Assembly: GCA_035536995.1 (NCBI GenBank)
Contig: DATLNB010000088.1
Coordinates: 1-40,632 of the forward strand
From: AV80 sp035536995
GTDB lineage: Bacteria > Verrucomicrobiota > Verrucomicrobiia > Chthoniobacterales > UBA10450
Reading direction: 5' to 3'
DNA length: 40,632 bases
The notes beneath the pieces were generated by a model. It was given only the letters and a program-made list of their open reading frames with translations. It was not told the origin of the DNA and made no database searches. The position numbers and the translations under genes are program-made. The stretch's first letter is position 1. The number at the start of each line of letters is the position of its first letter. Positions 30,517 through 40,500 of this stretch are shown piece by piece.

Positions 30517-32589
30517 GTGAAGCGACTCGTTTCAGGCATCGTCGCGCTCCTGGCGTTGGTTGCGCCGGCCGCGCCCGGCCGGGTCCAACGCGTTGAGATT
30601 GCCTCGCGCTCCGACGTTCTTAACGGGAAGCCATTTGGAGACGCGGGCTCCTATGAGAAGGTCGCGGGCAAGATTCATTTCGCGATTAAGCCTGCCGATC
30701 CTCATAACCGGTTGATCGTCGATCTCGATAAGGCGCCGCGAAACGCCGCCGGCGAAGTCGAGTTCGCGTCCGATTTTTGTGTGCTCCGTCCAAAGGACCC
30801 GGGCAGAAACAGCGGCACCGCCTTGATCGAAATCCCGAATCGCGGCGGAAAAGGGATGCTCCGCGTGATCCAGAACGCAAAGAGCTCGCTCGACCCGACG
30901 ACCGATGAGGACTTTGGCGACGGCTTCCTGATGCTTCGCGGAACGACCCTGATCTGGCTCGGCTGGCAATGGGATGTGCGCGATGAAAAAGGGTTGATGC
31001 GGTTGTACGCGCCGGTGGCAATCGGCCCGGGTCCGGAAAAAGTTTCCGCCGCCGGCGACGGGTTAAACCAGCCGCAACCAATTACCGGGCTGGTGCGCGC
31101 GGACTTCGTCGTTACAGAAAAGGTCGAACAACATTCGCTTGGGCACCTGATCAGCGGGAGCATCGGCGGGACCGAGTATTACTGTTGGAAAACGGACGAC
31201 CCGCGAAATGTGCTGACGGTGCGCGATGGGCCCATGGAAAAGCGGCGCATTATTCCGCGCGGTGAATGGGATTTCGTCGGATCGACCGCGGCGAAAGCCG
31301 AGCCGGGACCTCGAACAATTCGGCTCAACGGCAGATTCGAACCAGGAAAAATCTATGAGCTCGTGTATGTCGCCCGCGATCCGGCAATCGCGGGATTGGG
31401 CTTCGCCGCGGTGCGCGATTTCGCTTCCTACCTGAAAAACGCAGAGAACGAGGCGGCGCCGGCGAAGCGGGTTTTCGCGATGGGAATCTCGCAGAGCGGG
31501 AGGTTCCTGCGGCATTTTCTCTTTGAAGGATTCAATGCGGACGACGCCGGGAAAGCGGCGCTCGATGGAATGTTCATCCATGTCGCCGGCGCGGGGATGG
31601 GAAGCTTCAATCATCGATTTGCGCAGCCCTCGCGCGATGCGCAGCCGACGAATGCGCTTTTTTATCCGACCGATGTTTTCCCTTTCGCAGACACGCCCCA
31701 ATCCGATCCGGTCACGCACCAAAGGAGCGGCCTCCTCGATCGCCCGCGGGCCGACAAGGTGTTGCCGAAGATTTTCTATACAAACACGTCGTACGAATAC
31801 TGGTCGCGCGCCGCGTCACTCATCCACACTTCGCTCGACGGGAAGCGGGACCTGCCGCTGATGGAGAACGTCCGAGTCTATCTGCTTGCGGGGCTCCAGC
31901 ATTTCACAGCGCCTTTTCCCCCGACTCCGCCGTCAGAGCCAAGTCTGGCCGCGCGGTATCTGCCGAATTCGAATCCGGTGGTTTATTTTTGGCGTTCGTT
32001 GTTCGTCGCAATGGACGATTGGGTGCGGGACGGTAAAGCGCCGCCCGAAAGTCGTTATCCGAAACTCGCCGACAAAACGTTGGTGGCGCGGGAAGCAGTG
32101 AAGTTTCCGGCGATTCCCGGTGTCGCTGTCCCGGAGCGGGTCCATCAGGCGCTGCGCCTGGATTTCGGACCGCAATGGAAAAATCGGATCATCACCAAAC
32201 AACCGCCGGTAGTCGGAAAACCGTTTCCTGTTTTCATGCCGCAGACGGACGCGGACGGCAACGATCTCGGGGGGGTGCGCCTGCCTCAGCTGGAAGTTCC
32301 ACTAGCGACTTATACCGGTTGGAACCTGCGCGACCCGAAGTCGGGCATGGAGACAGAACGCGTCAGCTTCCTCGGCTCCCTCTTTCCACTTCCCAAAACG
32401 AAAACCGATGCTGACGCCGCGCATGATCCGCGTAAACCGATTGTCGAACGCTATTCTTCCCGGGAGGATTACCTTCAAAAATTTTCCACCGCCGCGGCGA
32501 AGCTGGCCGAAGACCGGTTTCTCCTTGGCGAAGACATCGAAGCGCTGAAACAACGGGGGGCGGCGGAGTGGGACTTGGTTACGAAGTAG
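30517..32589 (+). CDS. Secreted alpha/beta-hydrolase-domain protein
   Basis: 690 residues with a GTG start at 30517 giving a signal peptide (KRLVSGIVALLALVAPAAPG). It matches the long alpha/beta-hydrolase-domain family (Abhydrolase_10 type): DVLNGKPFGDAGSYEKVAGK, ALIEIPNRGGKGML, and the nucleophile elbow GISQSGRFLRHFLFEGFN with the candidate catalytic Ser. Later blocks are YTNTSYEYWSRAASLIHTSL, YLLAGLQHFTAP and VPLATYTGWNLRDPKSG. The exact substrate is unknown; esterase or lactonase activity is plausible. The arginase-family gene begins 13 bp downstream. Confidence 0.9.
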   Translation: MKRLVSGIVALLALVAPAAPGRVQRVEIASRSDVLNGKPFGDAGSYEKVAGKIHFAIKPADPHNRLIVDLDKAPRNAAGEVEFASDFCVLRPKDPGRNSGTALIEIPNRGGKGMLRVIQNAKSSLDPTTDEDFGDGFLMLRGTTLIWLGWQWDVRDEKGLMRLYAPVAIGPGPEKVSAAGDGLNQPQPITGLVRADFVVTEKVEQHSLGHLISGSIGGTEYYCWKTDDPRNVLTVRDGPMEKRRIIPRGEWDFVGSTAAKAEPGPRTIRLNGRFEPGKIYELVYVARDPAIAGLGFAAVRDFASYLKNAENEAAPAKRVFAMGISQSGRFLRHFLFEGFNADDAGKAALDGMFIHVAGAGMGSFNHRFAQPSRDAQPTNALFYPTDVFPFADTPQSDPVTHQRSGLLDRPRADKVLPKIFYTNTSYEYWSRAASLIHTSLDGKRDLPLMENVRVYLLAGLQHFTAPFPPTPPSEPSLAARYLPNSNPVVYFWRSLFVAMDDWVRDGKAPPESRYPKLADKTLVAREAVKFPAIPGVAVPERVHQALRLDFGPQWKNRIITKQPPVVGKPFPVFMPQTDADGNDLGGVRLPQLEVPLATYTGWNLRDPKSGMETERVSFLGSLFPLPKTKTDADAAHDPRKPIVERYSSREDYLQKFSTAAAKLAEDRFLLGEDIEALKQRGAAEWDLVTK

Positions 32590-32602
32590 ATTCGAGCAGG
32601 CA

Positions 32603-33502
32603 ATGAACGAATGGCCGCGCCTCAAGATCGTTCTCCTCGACGCGCCATCGAATCTCGGGCTTCGCCCTCCGGAAGACGGCGCGGCGCCCGGTTGTTACAA
32701 ACTTCCGTGGGCGGTGCGCGATCACGGTCTGCTGTCTGTACTCGCGGCCGAGGACGGTGGGGCCGTCGTTCCTCCGCGATATCGTGCGGCATGGAGCCCG
32801 GGCGACGGCGATCGCAACGGGGACGCGATCGCGGCTTACTCGCTCCGATTGGCCGATCGCGTCGGCGCGCTCATCGACCAGGGCACGCTGCCCATCGTCC
32901 TGGGAGGCGATTGCAGTATTCTCGTCGGCAATTCCCTGGCGTTGGCGCGGCGGGGCCGGCACGGCCTCATCTTTCTTGATGCTCACAGCGACTTCCGCCA
33001 TCCAGGAAATGCCGAAGCGATAGGCGCTGCGGCAGGCGAGGACCTCGCCATTGTGACCGGTCGCGGCGATCCGCGTCTGATCGATCTGGAAGGACGCCGG
33101 CCTTACGTTCGCGAGGATGACGTGCATGTGATCGGGGTTCGGCCTAACGACGACTATATCGACGAGCTTGAAGAGACCGCCATTACGGTCACGCCAAGCG
33201 ACGAAGTGAATGAAGGTAATGTTGTCGCGGTGGCGGAGGCTGCTGTGGAAACCGTCACCCGTTCCACGACAGGCTTCTGGGTCCACCTCGATCTTGATGT
33301 TGTGGATGCCAGCGAAATGCCGGCGGCGGATTGTCCCGAGCCAGAGGGGATCTCTTTCGCGAACCTAACGACTCTCCTGCGACACTTCCTCGCCTCTCCC
33401 CGGTGCGTCGGGATGGAAATGACGATCTACGACCCTGACCTCGATCCCGACGGCACCGTGGCGGGGGGCATTGTTCGCTGCCTCCGCGACGCGATTTTGT
33501 AG
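32603..33502 (+). CDS. Arginase/agmatinase-family hydrolase
   Basis: 299 residues. Metal-site motifs are DAHSD (126-130) and DLDVVD (230-235). GGDCS at 101-105 has Cys where many members have the His ligand; this variant occurs in some arginases, but the metal site may differ. Members cleave guanidino compounds to urea plus an amine. Specificity for arginine, agmatine or formiminoglutamate cannot be read here. The start ATG lies 13 bp after the hydrolase stop, suggesting cotranscription. A minus-strand copy of TCGTTAGGC lies within it (33142-33150, codons CCT AAC GAC). Confidence 0.9.
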   Translation: MNEWPRLKIVLLDAPSNLGLRPPEDGAAPGCYKLPWAVRDHGLLSVLAAEDGGAVVPPRYRAAWSPGDGDRNGDAIAAYSLRLADRVGALIDQGTLPIVLGGDCSILVGNSLALARRGRHGLIFLDAHSDFRHPGNAEAIGAAAGEDLAIVTGRGDPRLIDLEGRRPYVREDDVHVIGVRPNDDYIDELEETAITVTPSDEVNEGNVVAVAEAAVETVTRSTTGFWVHLDLDVVDASEMPAADCPEPEGISFANLTTLLRHFLASPRCVGMEMTIYDPDLDPDGTVAGGIVRCLRDAIL

Positions 33503-33625
33503 CGCCACGGCATCGAACGATGCGCCAATCAATATCGTTAGTAGCGCCAACCCGGACGGCGGGCGGCCAGCCCTCCAATCACTTATCACTGGTAACTTAT
33601 CACTCTTCCCTGTCACGATCCGGAC

Positions 33626-35035
33626 ATGACCGCCACTGCCGAACCCGATGACGCCGCGCCGCTCACCGGCGAAGAACATCAACCTGCATTCCTCGGCCAC
33701 CCGCGCGGCCTTTGGTATCTCGCGTTCACGGAAGCGTGGGAACGCTTCTCCTACTACGGGATGCAATCGTTGCTTGTCCTTTACATGGTCAAGTATCTCC
33801 TCCTCCCGGGCCGGATCGAGCACGTCGCCGCCTTCGACAGTTTTCGCAAACTTTACGGCGGCCTCGACGGCCAGGCGCTGGCTTCAGCCATCTTCGGCAC
33901 TTATACCGCCAGCGTTTATCTCACTCCGATTCTCGGTGGCTTTCTCGCCGACCGCATTCTGGGCCGGCGCCGCACTGTCCTTCTCGGCGCGCTTACCATG
34001 GCGGCCGGACATTTCCTGATGGCCTTCGAGCCGGCATTTCTCTTCGCGCTGCTTTGTCTGGTTCTCGGCTGCGGGATGTTCAAGGGGAACATCGCCAGCC
34101 AGGTTGGCTCGCTCTATAAACCGGAAGACCTGCGGCGGGCCGACGCGTTCCAGATTTTCTACCTCGGCATCAATGCCGGCGTTATTGCGTCACCGCTCAT
34201 TGTCGGCACGCTGGGCGAGCTCTGGGGCTGGCACTATGGGTTTGCCGCCGCCGGAGTTGGAATGCTCCTCGCGATCGCAATCTACTTGTCCGGCCAAAAA
34301 TATCTGCGAGCGAGCGACAACGATCCGCGCCTTGCGGCCACTTCAACGCATCCCGCGGCTCCGAAGAGCAGGCTCACGCCACGCGATTGGCGCGCTGTCA
34401 TCGCCCTCATTCTGCTCATCCCGGTTATGGCCGTCGCGATCGTCCCGAACAACCAGATCTTTAACGCCTACCTCGTCTGGGGCGATCAGCAGTTCGATCT
34501 TGTTTTCATGGGGAAGAAACTCCCAACCACCTGGCTCGTCACCCTTGACGCAATCGTTAGCGTTAGCTTCCTCGCCATCGTTGCCATCTTCTATCGCTGG
34601 TATGGGAAACGCCGGCGCGAGCCCGATGAAATAACGAAGATCATTATCGGCTCCGCTTTCTCGATCTGCGGTGCCCTTTGCCTTTTCACCGCTGCGGCCA
34701 CTCAAGGCCCGGGTCAAAAGATCGGTCTCTTCTGGCCGGTCGCCTTCCATTTTCTGAACAGCATCGCGTTCGCGCACATGCTGCCGGTCAGCCTCGCCCT
34801 GTTCGCCAAATACGCGCCGAAAGCGATCAACGCCACCATCATCGGTCTCTATTATCTCGCCTTCTTTTCCGCCAACACCATGGTCGGCTGGATCGGCGGC
34901 TACCTCGAGAAATGGCCCACCACCAACTTCTGGCTGCTCCACGCCGCCTTTGCTGCCGGCTCGGGCGTTTGTTTTGTTATCTTCAAGTTCGTCGCCGGTC
35001 ACCACCTCGAATCCGAGACGCAGCCTGCAAGCTGA
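33626..35035 (+). CDS. POT-family proton-dependent peptide transporter
   Basis: 469 residues. The ExxER proton-coupling motif is in TEAWERFSYYGM. The POT/PTR2 signature is GGFLADRILGRRRTVLLGAL, followed by FQIFYLGINAGVIASPLIVG. About 12-14 hydrophobic segments are visible. It should import di- and tripeptides with protons across the inner membrane, fitting the secreted peptidases at 13-17 kb, though the genes are not adjacent. The 123-bp upstream gap contains a tandem ACTTATCACT repeat (33581-33604). Confidence 0.95.
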   Translation: MTATAEPDDAAPLTGEEHQPAFLGHPRGLWYLAFTEAWERFSYYGMQSLLVLYMVKYLLLPGRIEHVAAFDSFRKLYGGLDGQALASAIFGTYTASVYLTPILGGFLADRILGRRRTVLLGALTMAAGHFLMAFEPAFLFALLCLVLGCGMFKGNIASQVGSLYKPEDLRRADAFQIFYLGINAGVIASPLIVGTLGELWGWHYGFAAAGVGMLLAIAIYLSGQKYLRASDNDPRLAATSTHPAAPKSRLTPRDWRAVIALILLIPVMAVAIVPNNQIFNAYLVWGDQQFDLVFMGKKLPTTWLVTLDAIVSVSFLAIVAIFYRWYGKRRREPDEITKIIIGSAFSICGALCLFTAAATQGPGQKIGLFWPVAFHFLNSIAFAHMLPVSLALFAKYAPKAINATIIGLYYLAFFSANTMVGWIGGYLEKWPTTNFWLLHAAFAAGSGVCFVIFKFVAGHHLESETQPAS

Positions 35036-35132
35036 GTATCGCGGACACGTTTCCGGGGTTGAACGGCTGCTGCCGGCTCGACGGGGTTGTCGCGAGCTTA
35101 GGCGGCAGCATCCGGCAAATTATCCCCGGACT

Positions 35133-37043
35133 TTATTGCAGATGATAAACTTCGATTAGGCCAACGCCGGTTTGTCCGTTCTTCCCGCGAACAATTGCGG
35201 TGTAATTTCCCGGCGACAGTGTTTCGATCACGGCAGATTCGGCGTCGCGCGACAGAGCGAAGCCGGACGCAAGAATCTCGGATTCTTTCTCGACGCGCCA
35301 GTGGTCGTTCGAGGCCAGCACAGTCCCGTTGGCGCCGTACAACTCGAGCGTCGGGTCGGGAAGGGCGCCGGGCACTCCGAGATCGCTAAGCGAGGGACCG
35401 ATTGCGCGTACGATCACCTTCGCACGTTGGCCGACGTCACCCGCGACGATCAAGCCGCCGATCATGACGTCATCACCGGAACCGACGAATCCTCGGGTGC
35501 TGATGTTTCCGAGGCTGGATGTCGTGGCAGCCCCCAGATCGTAAACTTCGATCAGCGCCGTGCCACTGCTCTGCCCTGGGCCGCGGAGAATGGCGGTGTA
35601 AGCGCCGGGCTCCAGCGTCCGGACGATCGCCGATTCCAAGTCGCTGGACGGGGCGATGGTGGTCGCTGCTATTTCCGCTCCCTGAGTTTCTTTCCAATCA
35701 TCGTTCTGTGCGATTAGCGTGTCGCCGCGATGGAGCTCGAGCGCCGGGTTTGCCAGCGCGCCGACGACGCCGCGGAGGGACGGGCCGAGGCCGCGGATGA
35801 TTACCTTCTTTGGCTCGGTGCCCGTGATGATAAACCCGCCGATCAGCGCGTTATCTCCGGGGAAAACGCGTAACCGGGTGGAGATGTTCGCCAGCTTCGC
35901 CGGTTCTACGTCATCCACCGGTTCAAGCCGAAACGCGTGCGTGACGGGGGGTATATCACCCGGACCATCAGGATCGAACGTTCCCCACCCGACGATCTGC
36001 CCGCCGTCGTTAATGGATTGGGCGTAACGAAGTATCCACGGCGCGCCGGTCGCATCGGTGAGCGTATTCAAGTCCTGCATTCCATCCGTTTCGGTCCACA
36101 AAAAAGCGTGATCGCTATCCGCCGAGTTGCTGTTCCCCACAACCTCGTTCGCGGCATTGACCCCAAAGGCGGAGCTCAGGTCGTTACCGCCGGCCAAATC
36201 GCCGAGATCAATGATCGAGAGGGCGCTGCCTGAGGCATTGGGCTTCCAGAGAACCGCATGTTGTTGACCGGTGGCGGTGAAACTGTTGCCGGCGACGGCT
36301 CCGGTTAAGTTGATGGCTGTGGCCTGACTGGTCCCAGTTCCGCCCGGGAGGCCGCCCAGGTCGATTATCGATCCGGCCGGACCGTTGGCTTGGGAGGGCG
36401 TCCACCGAAACGCGTGTTCGGCACCGACGAAGGAGATACCGGCGACCTGTCCCGAGTCATTAATATCGATGGCGAGACTCCCCGTCGCCTCCGGCAGCCC
36501 GCCCAAATCGATCGCTGTCCCTGTAGTTCCATTAGTAACGTTCGGCGTCCACAGCCAGGCGTGCCCGCGGCTGTACCCGACCACCTGACCAGCTCCGTTG
36601 ATGCTGGTTGCGCTGGCGCTGTTGCGTTCGCCCGGCAACCCCGGCAGCTCGGTCATCGATCCTTCAGCGCTGTTGGCAGCGGCCGGCTGCCACAGGAATG
36701 CGCGGCTCTTGTCGCCGTCGCTGCTGGACCCCACGATCTGGCCCGACGCATTGATGCCATTCGCCCGCGTGGACGGAAGCTGGGGCAACGCGCCGAGGTC
36801 AACCAGCACAGCATTTCCTTCCGGGGCGATCGATGACAAAAAGGCGCGGAAACGGGTGCTGTTTCGGCCAACCCCGACCACCTGGCTTGATGCGTTGATA
36901 TCAAGAGCCTGGCTGTAATCTTCGCCGCCCGCGAAATCGCCGAGATCAGTAACGGAATAACGGCGGGCTCCATCCATCCGGGGAGTCACCGCCAGACAGA
37001 CAAACGAAAAGCAAAAGGCGATTTTTGTGAGACGTGAGCGCAT
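35133..37043 (-). CDS. Secreted HAF-repeat protein with two tandem C-terminal domains
   Basis: 636 residues from the ATG at 37043 (MRSRLTKIAFCFSFVCLAVT), giving a signal peptide. At least six HAF-type repeats of about 45-55 residues follow, with recurring SQAxxINxxGQVVG and HAFLW words (DINASSQVVGVG, ANGINASGQIVGSS, DINDSGQVAGIS). The C-terminal third holds two homologous domains of about 120 residues: NISTRLRVFPGDNALIGGFI...GPSLRG and NISTRGFVGSGDDVMIGGLI...GPSLSD, each ending IEVYDLG/IEVYHLQ. These tandem domains are common at the ends of verrucomicrobial surface proteins and may serve in surface display or adhesion. No enzymatic motif is seen. Confidence 0.9.
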   Translation of the reverse strand: MRSRLTKIAFCFSFVCLAVTPRMDGARRYSVTDLGDFAGGEDYSQALDINASSQVVGVGRNSTRFRAFLSSIAPEGNAVLVDLGALPQLPSTRANGINASGQIVGSSSDGDKSRAFLWQPAAANSAEGSMTELPGLPGERNSASATSINGAGQVVGYSRGHAWLWTPNVTNGTTGTAIDLGGLPEATGSLAIDINDSGQVAGISFVGAEHAFRWTPSQANGPAGSIIDLGGLPGGTGTSQATAINLTGAVAGNSFTATGQQHAVLWKPNASGSALSIIDLGDLAGGNDLSSAFGVNAANEVVGNSNSADSDHAFLWTETDGMQDLNTLTDATGAPWILRYAQSINDGGQIVGWGTFDPDGPGDIPPVTHAFRLEPVDDVEPAKLANISTRLRVFPGDNALIGGFIITGTEPKKVIIRGLGPSLRGVVGALANPALELHRGDTLIAQNDDWKETQGAEIAATTIAPSSDLESAIVRTLEPGAYTAILRGPGQSSGTALIEVYDLGAATTSSLGNISTRGFVGSGDDVMIGGLIVAGDVGQRAKVIVRAIGPSLSDLGVPGALPDPTLELYGANGTVLASNDHWRVEKESEILASGFALSRDAESAVIETLSPGNYTAIVRGKNGQTGVGLIEVYHLQ

Positions 37044-37177
37044 CGAAGTGCGGGAGAGTAGCGGCAGCAAATTCGCGGCGCGATTTCCCAAACGTAACGG
37101 GGCTGTTACCTGCATCGGCTCTGGCTCGAGCCCGCTGAGGCTCGACAGGGCGCCGTTGACCCAATTAGAAGACGGGC

Positions 37178-37402
37178 ATGCGGAAAGTTTTGCTCATGAT
37201 CCTGGGGTGCGCGCTCGCGGCGGTTGCCTCGGCGCAAGACGAAGATGAGAAGGCGAATTTGTCGCCCGACAAGAAATGGGCGTATCGGCTGGTCGACGGA
37301 TCCCCGGCGATCGTTCGCGCCGAAACCGACCACGTGGTCCTTAACCTCGCAGATGAGGGCAATTCGCTGCAGGCGGAGACGGCCAAACGCTCGAGAAGCT
37401 GA
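37178..37402 (+). CDS. Small secreted protein, possibly truncated
   Basis: 74 residues from the ATG at 37178. The signal peptide is MRKVLLMILGCALAAVASAQ, followed by NLSPDKKWAYRLVDGSPAIV and RAETDHVVLNLADEG. The DKKWAYRLVDG start resembles the beginning of longer secreted beta-propeller-like proteins. The frame ends abruptly with a basic tail (AKRSRS), which hints at a frameshift or deletion of the 3' part. The 103-bp gap to the SNF2 gene holds no continuation in another frame that I can recognise. It is divergent from the HAF protein across a 134-bp gap. Confidence 0.6.
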   Translation: MRKVLLMILGCALAAVASAQDEDEKANLSPDKKWAYRLVDGSPAIVRAETDHVVLNLADEGNSLQAETAKRSRS

Positions 37403-37505
37403 ACCGCGATTAGTAACGCTGGCGTCGTTTGGAAGCGGACGAGCCTTGGCATTAGAGCGCTGTGCCGGTTGAACTCGCTGCCTGGAGGGTGAAGCTCCCT
37501 CTCCC

Positions 37506-40500
37506 GTGTCGACCGCTATTCCCTTAACCGAAAGGCTCCTGATCAACGCCGGCGGCTGGCCCGCGATGAAAGCCGCCCGCGATATCGTAAAAGCCGATCG
37601 CGTCACAGAGCCTCGTTACGAACCGCCGTTGTTGACCGGCTTCGTGCGCGAAGGGGTGAAGAATTTCCGGTCCGGCCTCCGGATCAAGAGCGCGGCCGAC
37701 GTCGAGAACCTGTGCACGTGCTGGGAATCGCGTTCGAGCGGTAAGATCTGCGGCCATTCCGTCGCCGTCGGGCTAGCGCTTCTCCGGCCGGTTCCCGCCA
37801 TCGTTCCTGAAGCCCCCGCGGCCGAGGAACCTGTGCCCGCTCCGACGTTCGTTCCGGTCGGGACGGAAGGCGCCAGGCCCGCGAAGCTGCATCTGATTCT
37901 CCCGCCGAATTTCACTTCCGCCTGGGCGAAGGGGCAGGTCATGCTGGTCGCGGAGGCGGAGGTGGGCGGAAACCGTACTCTGGTTTCCGCCTTGCCGAAG
38001 AAGGGGGCGTTCGCGTGCGACGAATCGGATCTCGCGCTGATCGAGAGCTTGCGGAATTTCACAGCGATCTTCGCCAGCGGCATGGCATCCGCCTCACGTG
38101 ATGCGTTCTTGCGGCTCCTTCCCGCTCTCCAGGATCATCCGCGCGTGACGTTCGGGAAAACGGCGCGGGTAGCCGTTACAACGGCTGTCGTTAGGCCCGA
38201 GATCGAAGTGAAGCAGCGCGCAAATGGCGGCGTCACAGTGAAGGCGAAGACGATGCCGAACACGATGATGCTTTGGAACGCGACCGACGCGTGGTTATTA
38301 CGGAACAACGAATTCGTCCGGTGCGGTGAAAGCTTGCCCGCCGGCGCCACGCATCTCCTCGGGTCGCCTCTCGAACTCTCAGGCGACCGCGCGATGCAAT
38401 TTCTCGCGTTCGATTTACCGCGGCTGCGCGATGCGTTCGACATCAGCGCGGGAGAAGGCCTCCGGCTGCCTGAGGTGACTTTCGCCACGCCCGCGTTCGC
38501 GCTGCGCCTGGCGGGCACGCTGAATAGCATTACTGCGGAGTTGCTCTGCACCTACGGCGAGCGTCCTGCGTTCAAAGCCCTGGCCAACGAAGCGGACCAG
38601 TTCGCTTTCCGTGATCCGCAGAATCCCGATCGGATTCTGCTTCGCAACATTCCGGCCGAACGAGCCGCTGTCGCGCGCCTCGAGCGAGTTGGGTTCGCGC
38701 GGACCGATGCCGGCGGGTTCGTCCTCCATGGCCAACTGGAGGTCGTCCGCTTTTTCGCGAGCGATCACCCGAAATTTCAACGGGACTGGAATGTCACCCT
38801 GACCGCGCAGGTCGAGAAATGGACGAGTGAGATCGAGCGGGTCACGCCCAAACTCGAGATCGCCGGGTCAGGCGTGGACTGGTTCGAAGTTCGCTATTCA
38901 CTCGTCACCCCCGGCGGCCAGGAATTTTCCAACGCCGAAATCCAGCAGCTCCTCCGGTCGGGCCGAAACCAGACACGGCTACGGAATGGGCGACTCGCCG
39001 TTATCGACACCGCCGGGCTCGAAGATTTCGAGCAAGTCATCCGCGATTGCGATCCGGCCCAGACCCAGCCGGGCCTTTACCGGATCAATCGCGCCCACGC
39101 GCCATACGTTGAAGAAACCGCTCGAGAGCTGGGCTCGGCCATCGCCGATCGGCGAGAGACGTTGAGGAAGTTCATCACCGGAGCAACGGCCCCGGTGGGC
39201 GACGTCAGGAACAAACTCGGCCCGCTGGCAACGACGTTGCGCGAATATCAGGTCACCGGGTTCGAGTGGCTCACCCGGCTGGCGGCGAACAATCTTGGCG
39301 GCATCCTCGCGGATGAGATGGGGCTCGGCAAAACCGTGCAAACCCTTGCCTTTCTCCGGGCCCACCGGGGCAACGGTCCGGCCCTGATCGTTTGCCCGAC
39401 CTCGCTGCTCACCAATTGGGAGAACGAAGCCCAAAAGTTTACGCCGGAGTTGAAGACGCTCGTGCTCGAAGGAGCGAACCGCGCGGCGCTTTTCAGTTCG
39501 ATCGATGCCGCTGATATCGTCATCACCAGTTACGCGCTGCTGCGACGCGATATCGATGACCTCCGAAAGTCCCAGTTCTCCACCGCCGTCCTCGATGAAG
39601 CGCAGCACATCAAGAATCCCGAGACCCAGAATGCACAGTCGGCTTTCGCGCTCCGCGCAACGCATCGTTTTGTCCTGACCGGCACGCCGATGGAAAATTC
39701 GGTGCGCGATTTGTGGTCGATCATGAATTTCGCGCTGCCCGGTTACCTCGGGCCGCATAAGGATTTCCGCGAGCGCTACGAGCTGCCGCTCGCGCGCGGC
39801 GCCGCACCCGACGTGCAGCGCCGCTTGTCCCGCCGTCTGCAGCCGTTCCTCCTCCGCCGCCGGAAACGCGACGTCGCCAAAGATCTGCCCGAGAAGATCG
39901 AGCAAGTTGTCCCATGCAGTCTGACGGCCAGCCAGCGCAGCGCCTACGACGCGCTTCTCCGCGAAATCCAGAGCGGGCTCGGCGGTTCCAGCGCAAAGGC
40001 TAACGCCGGCGCGCAACGGATGAAGATGCTGACCGGATTGCTCCGGTTACGCCAGGTCTGCTGCGATCTCCGCCTGGTTGGCCTCGAAAAAGAAGATCCC
40101 TCCGCCAAGCTCGAGTTGCTCGACGAGCTTCTCGGCGAAGCGATCGACGGCGACCACCGCGTCCTCGTTTTCAGCCAGTTCGTTTCGATGCTCCATCTGG
40201 TCCGTGATCGGCTCGCAGAGCGCAAACTCGCCTATTGTTACCTCGACGGCTCGACCAAACAGCGCCAGGAAGAGGTGAATCGCTTCCAGAATGACCCGGC
40301 GATTCCGGTCTTCCTGATTAGTCTGAAAGCCGGCGGCGTGGGGCTGAATCTTTCCGCCGCCGACACCGTGATCCATTTCGACCCGTGGTGGAACCCCGCC
40401 GTCGAAGCCCAGGCCACCGACCGCGCCTACCGCATCGGCCAAACCCGCAAGGTCCAGGTCCACAAATACATCTGCGTCGGCACCATGGAAGAACGCGTCG

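Noticed and set aside
33581..33604. Tandem ACTTATCACT repeat before the peptide transporter
   Set aside because: Only two short units with no dyad symmetry or clear promoter relation; noted but not enough to call a site.
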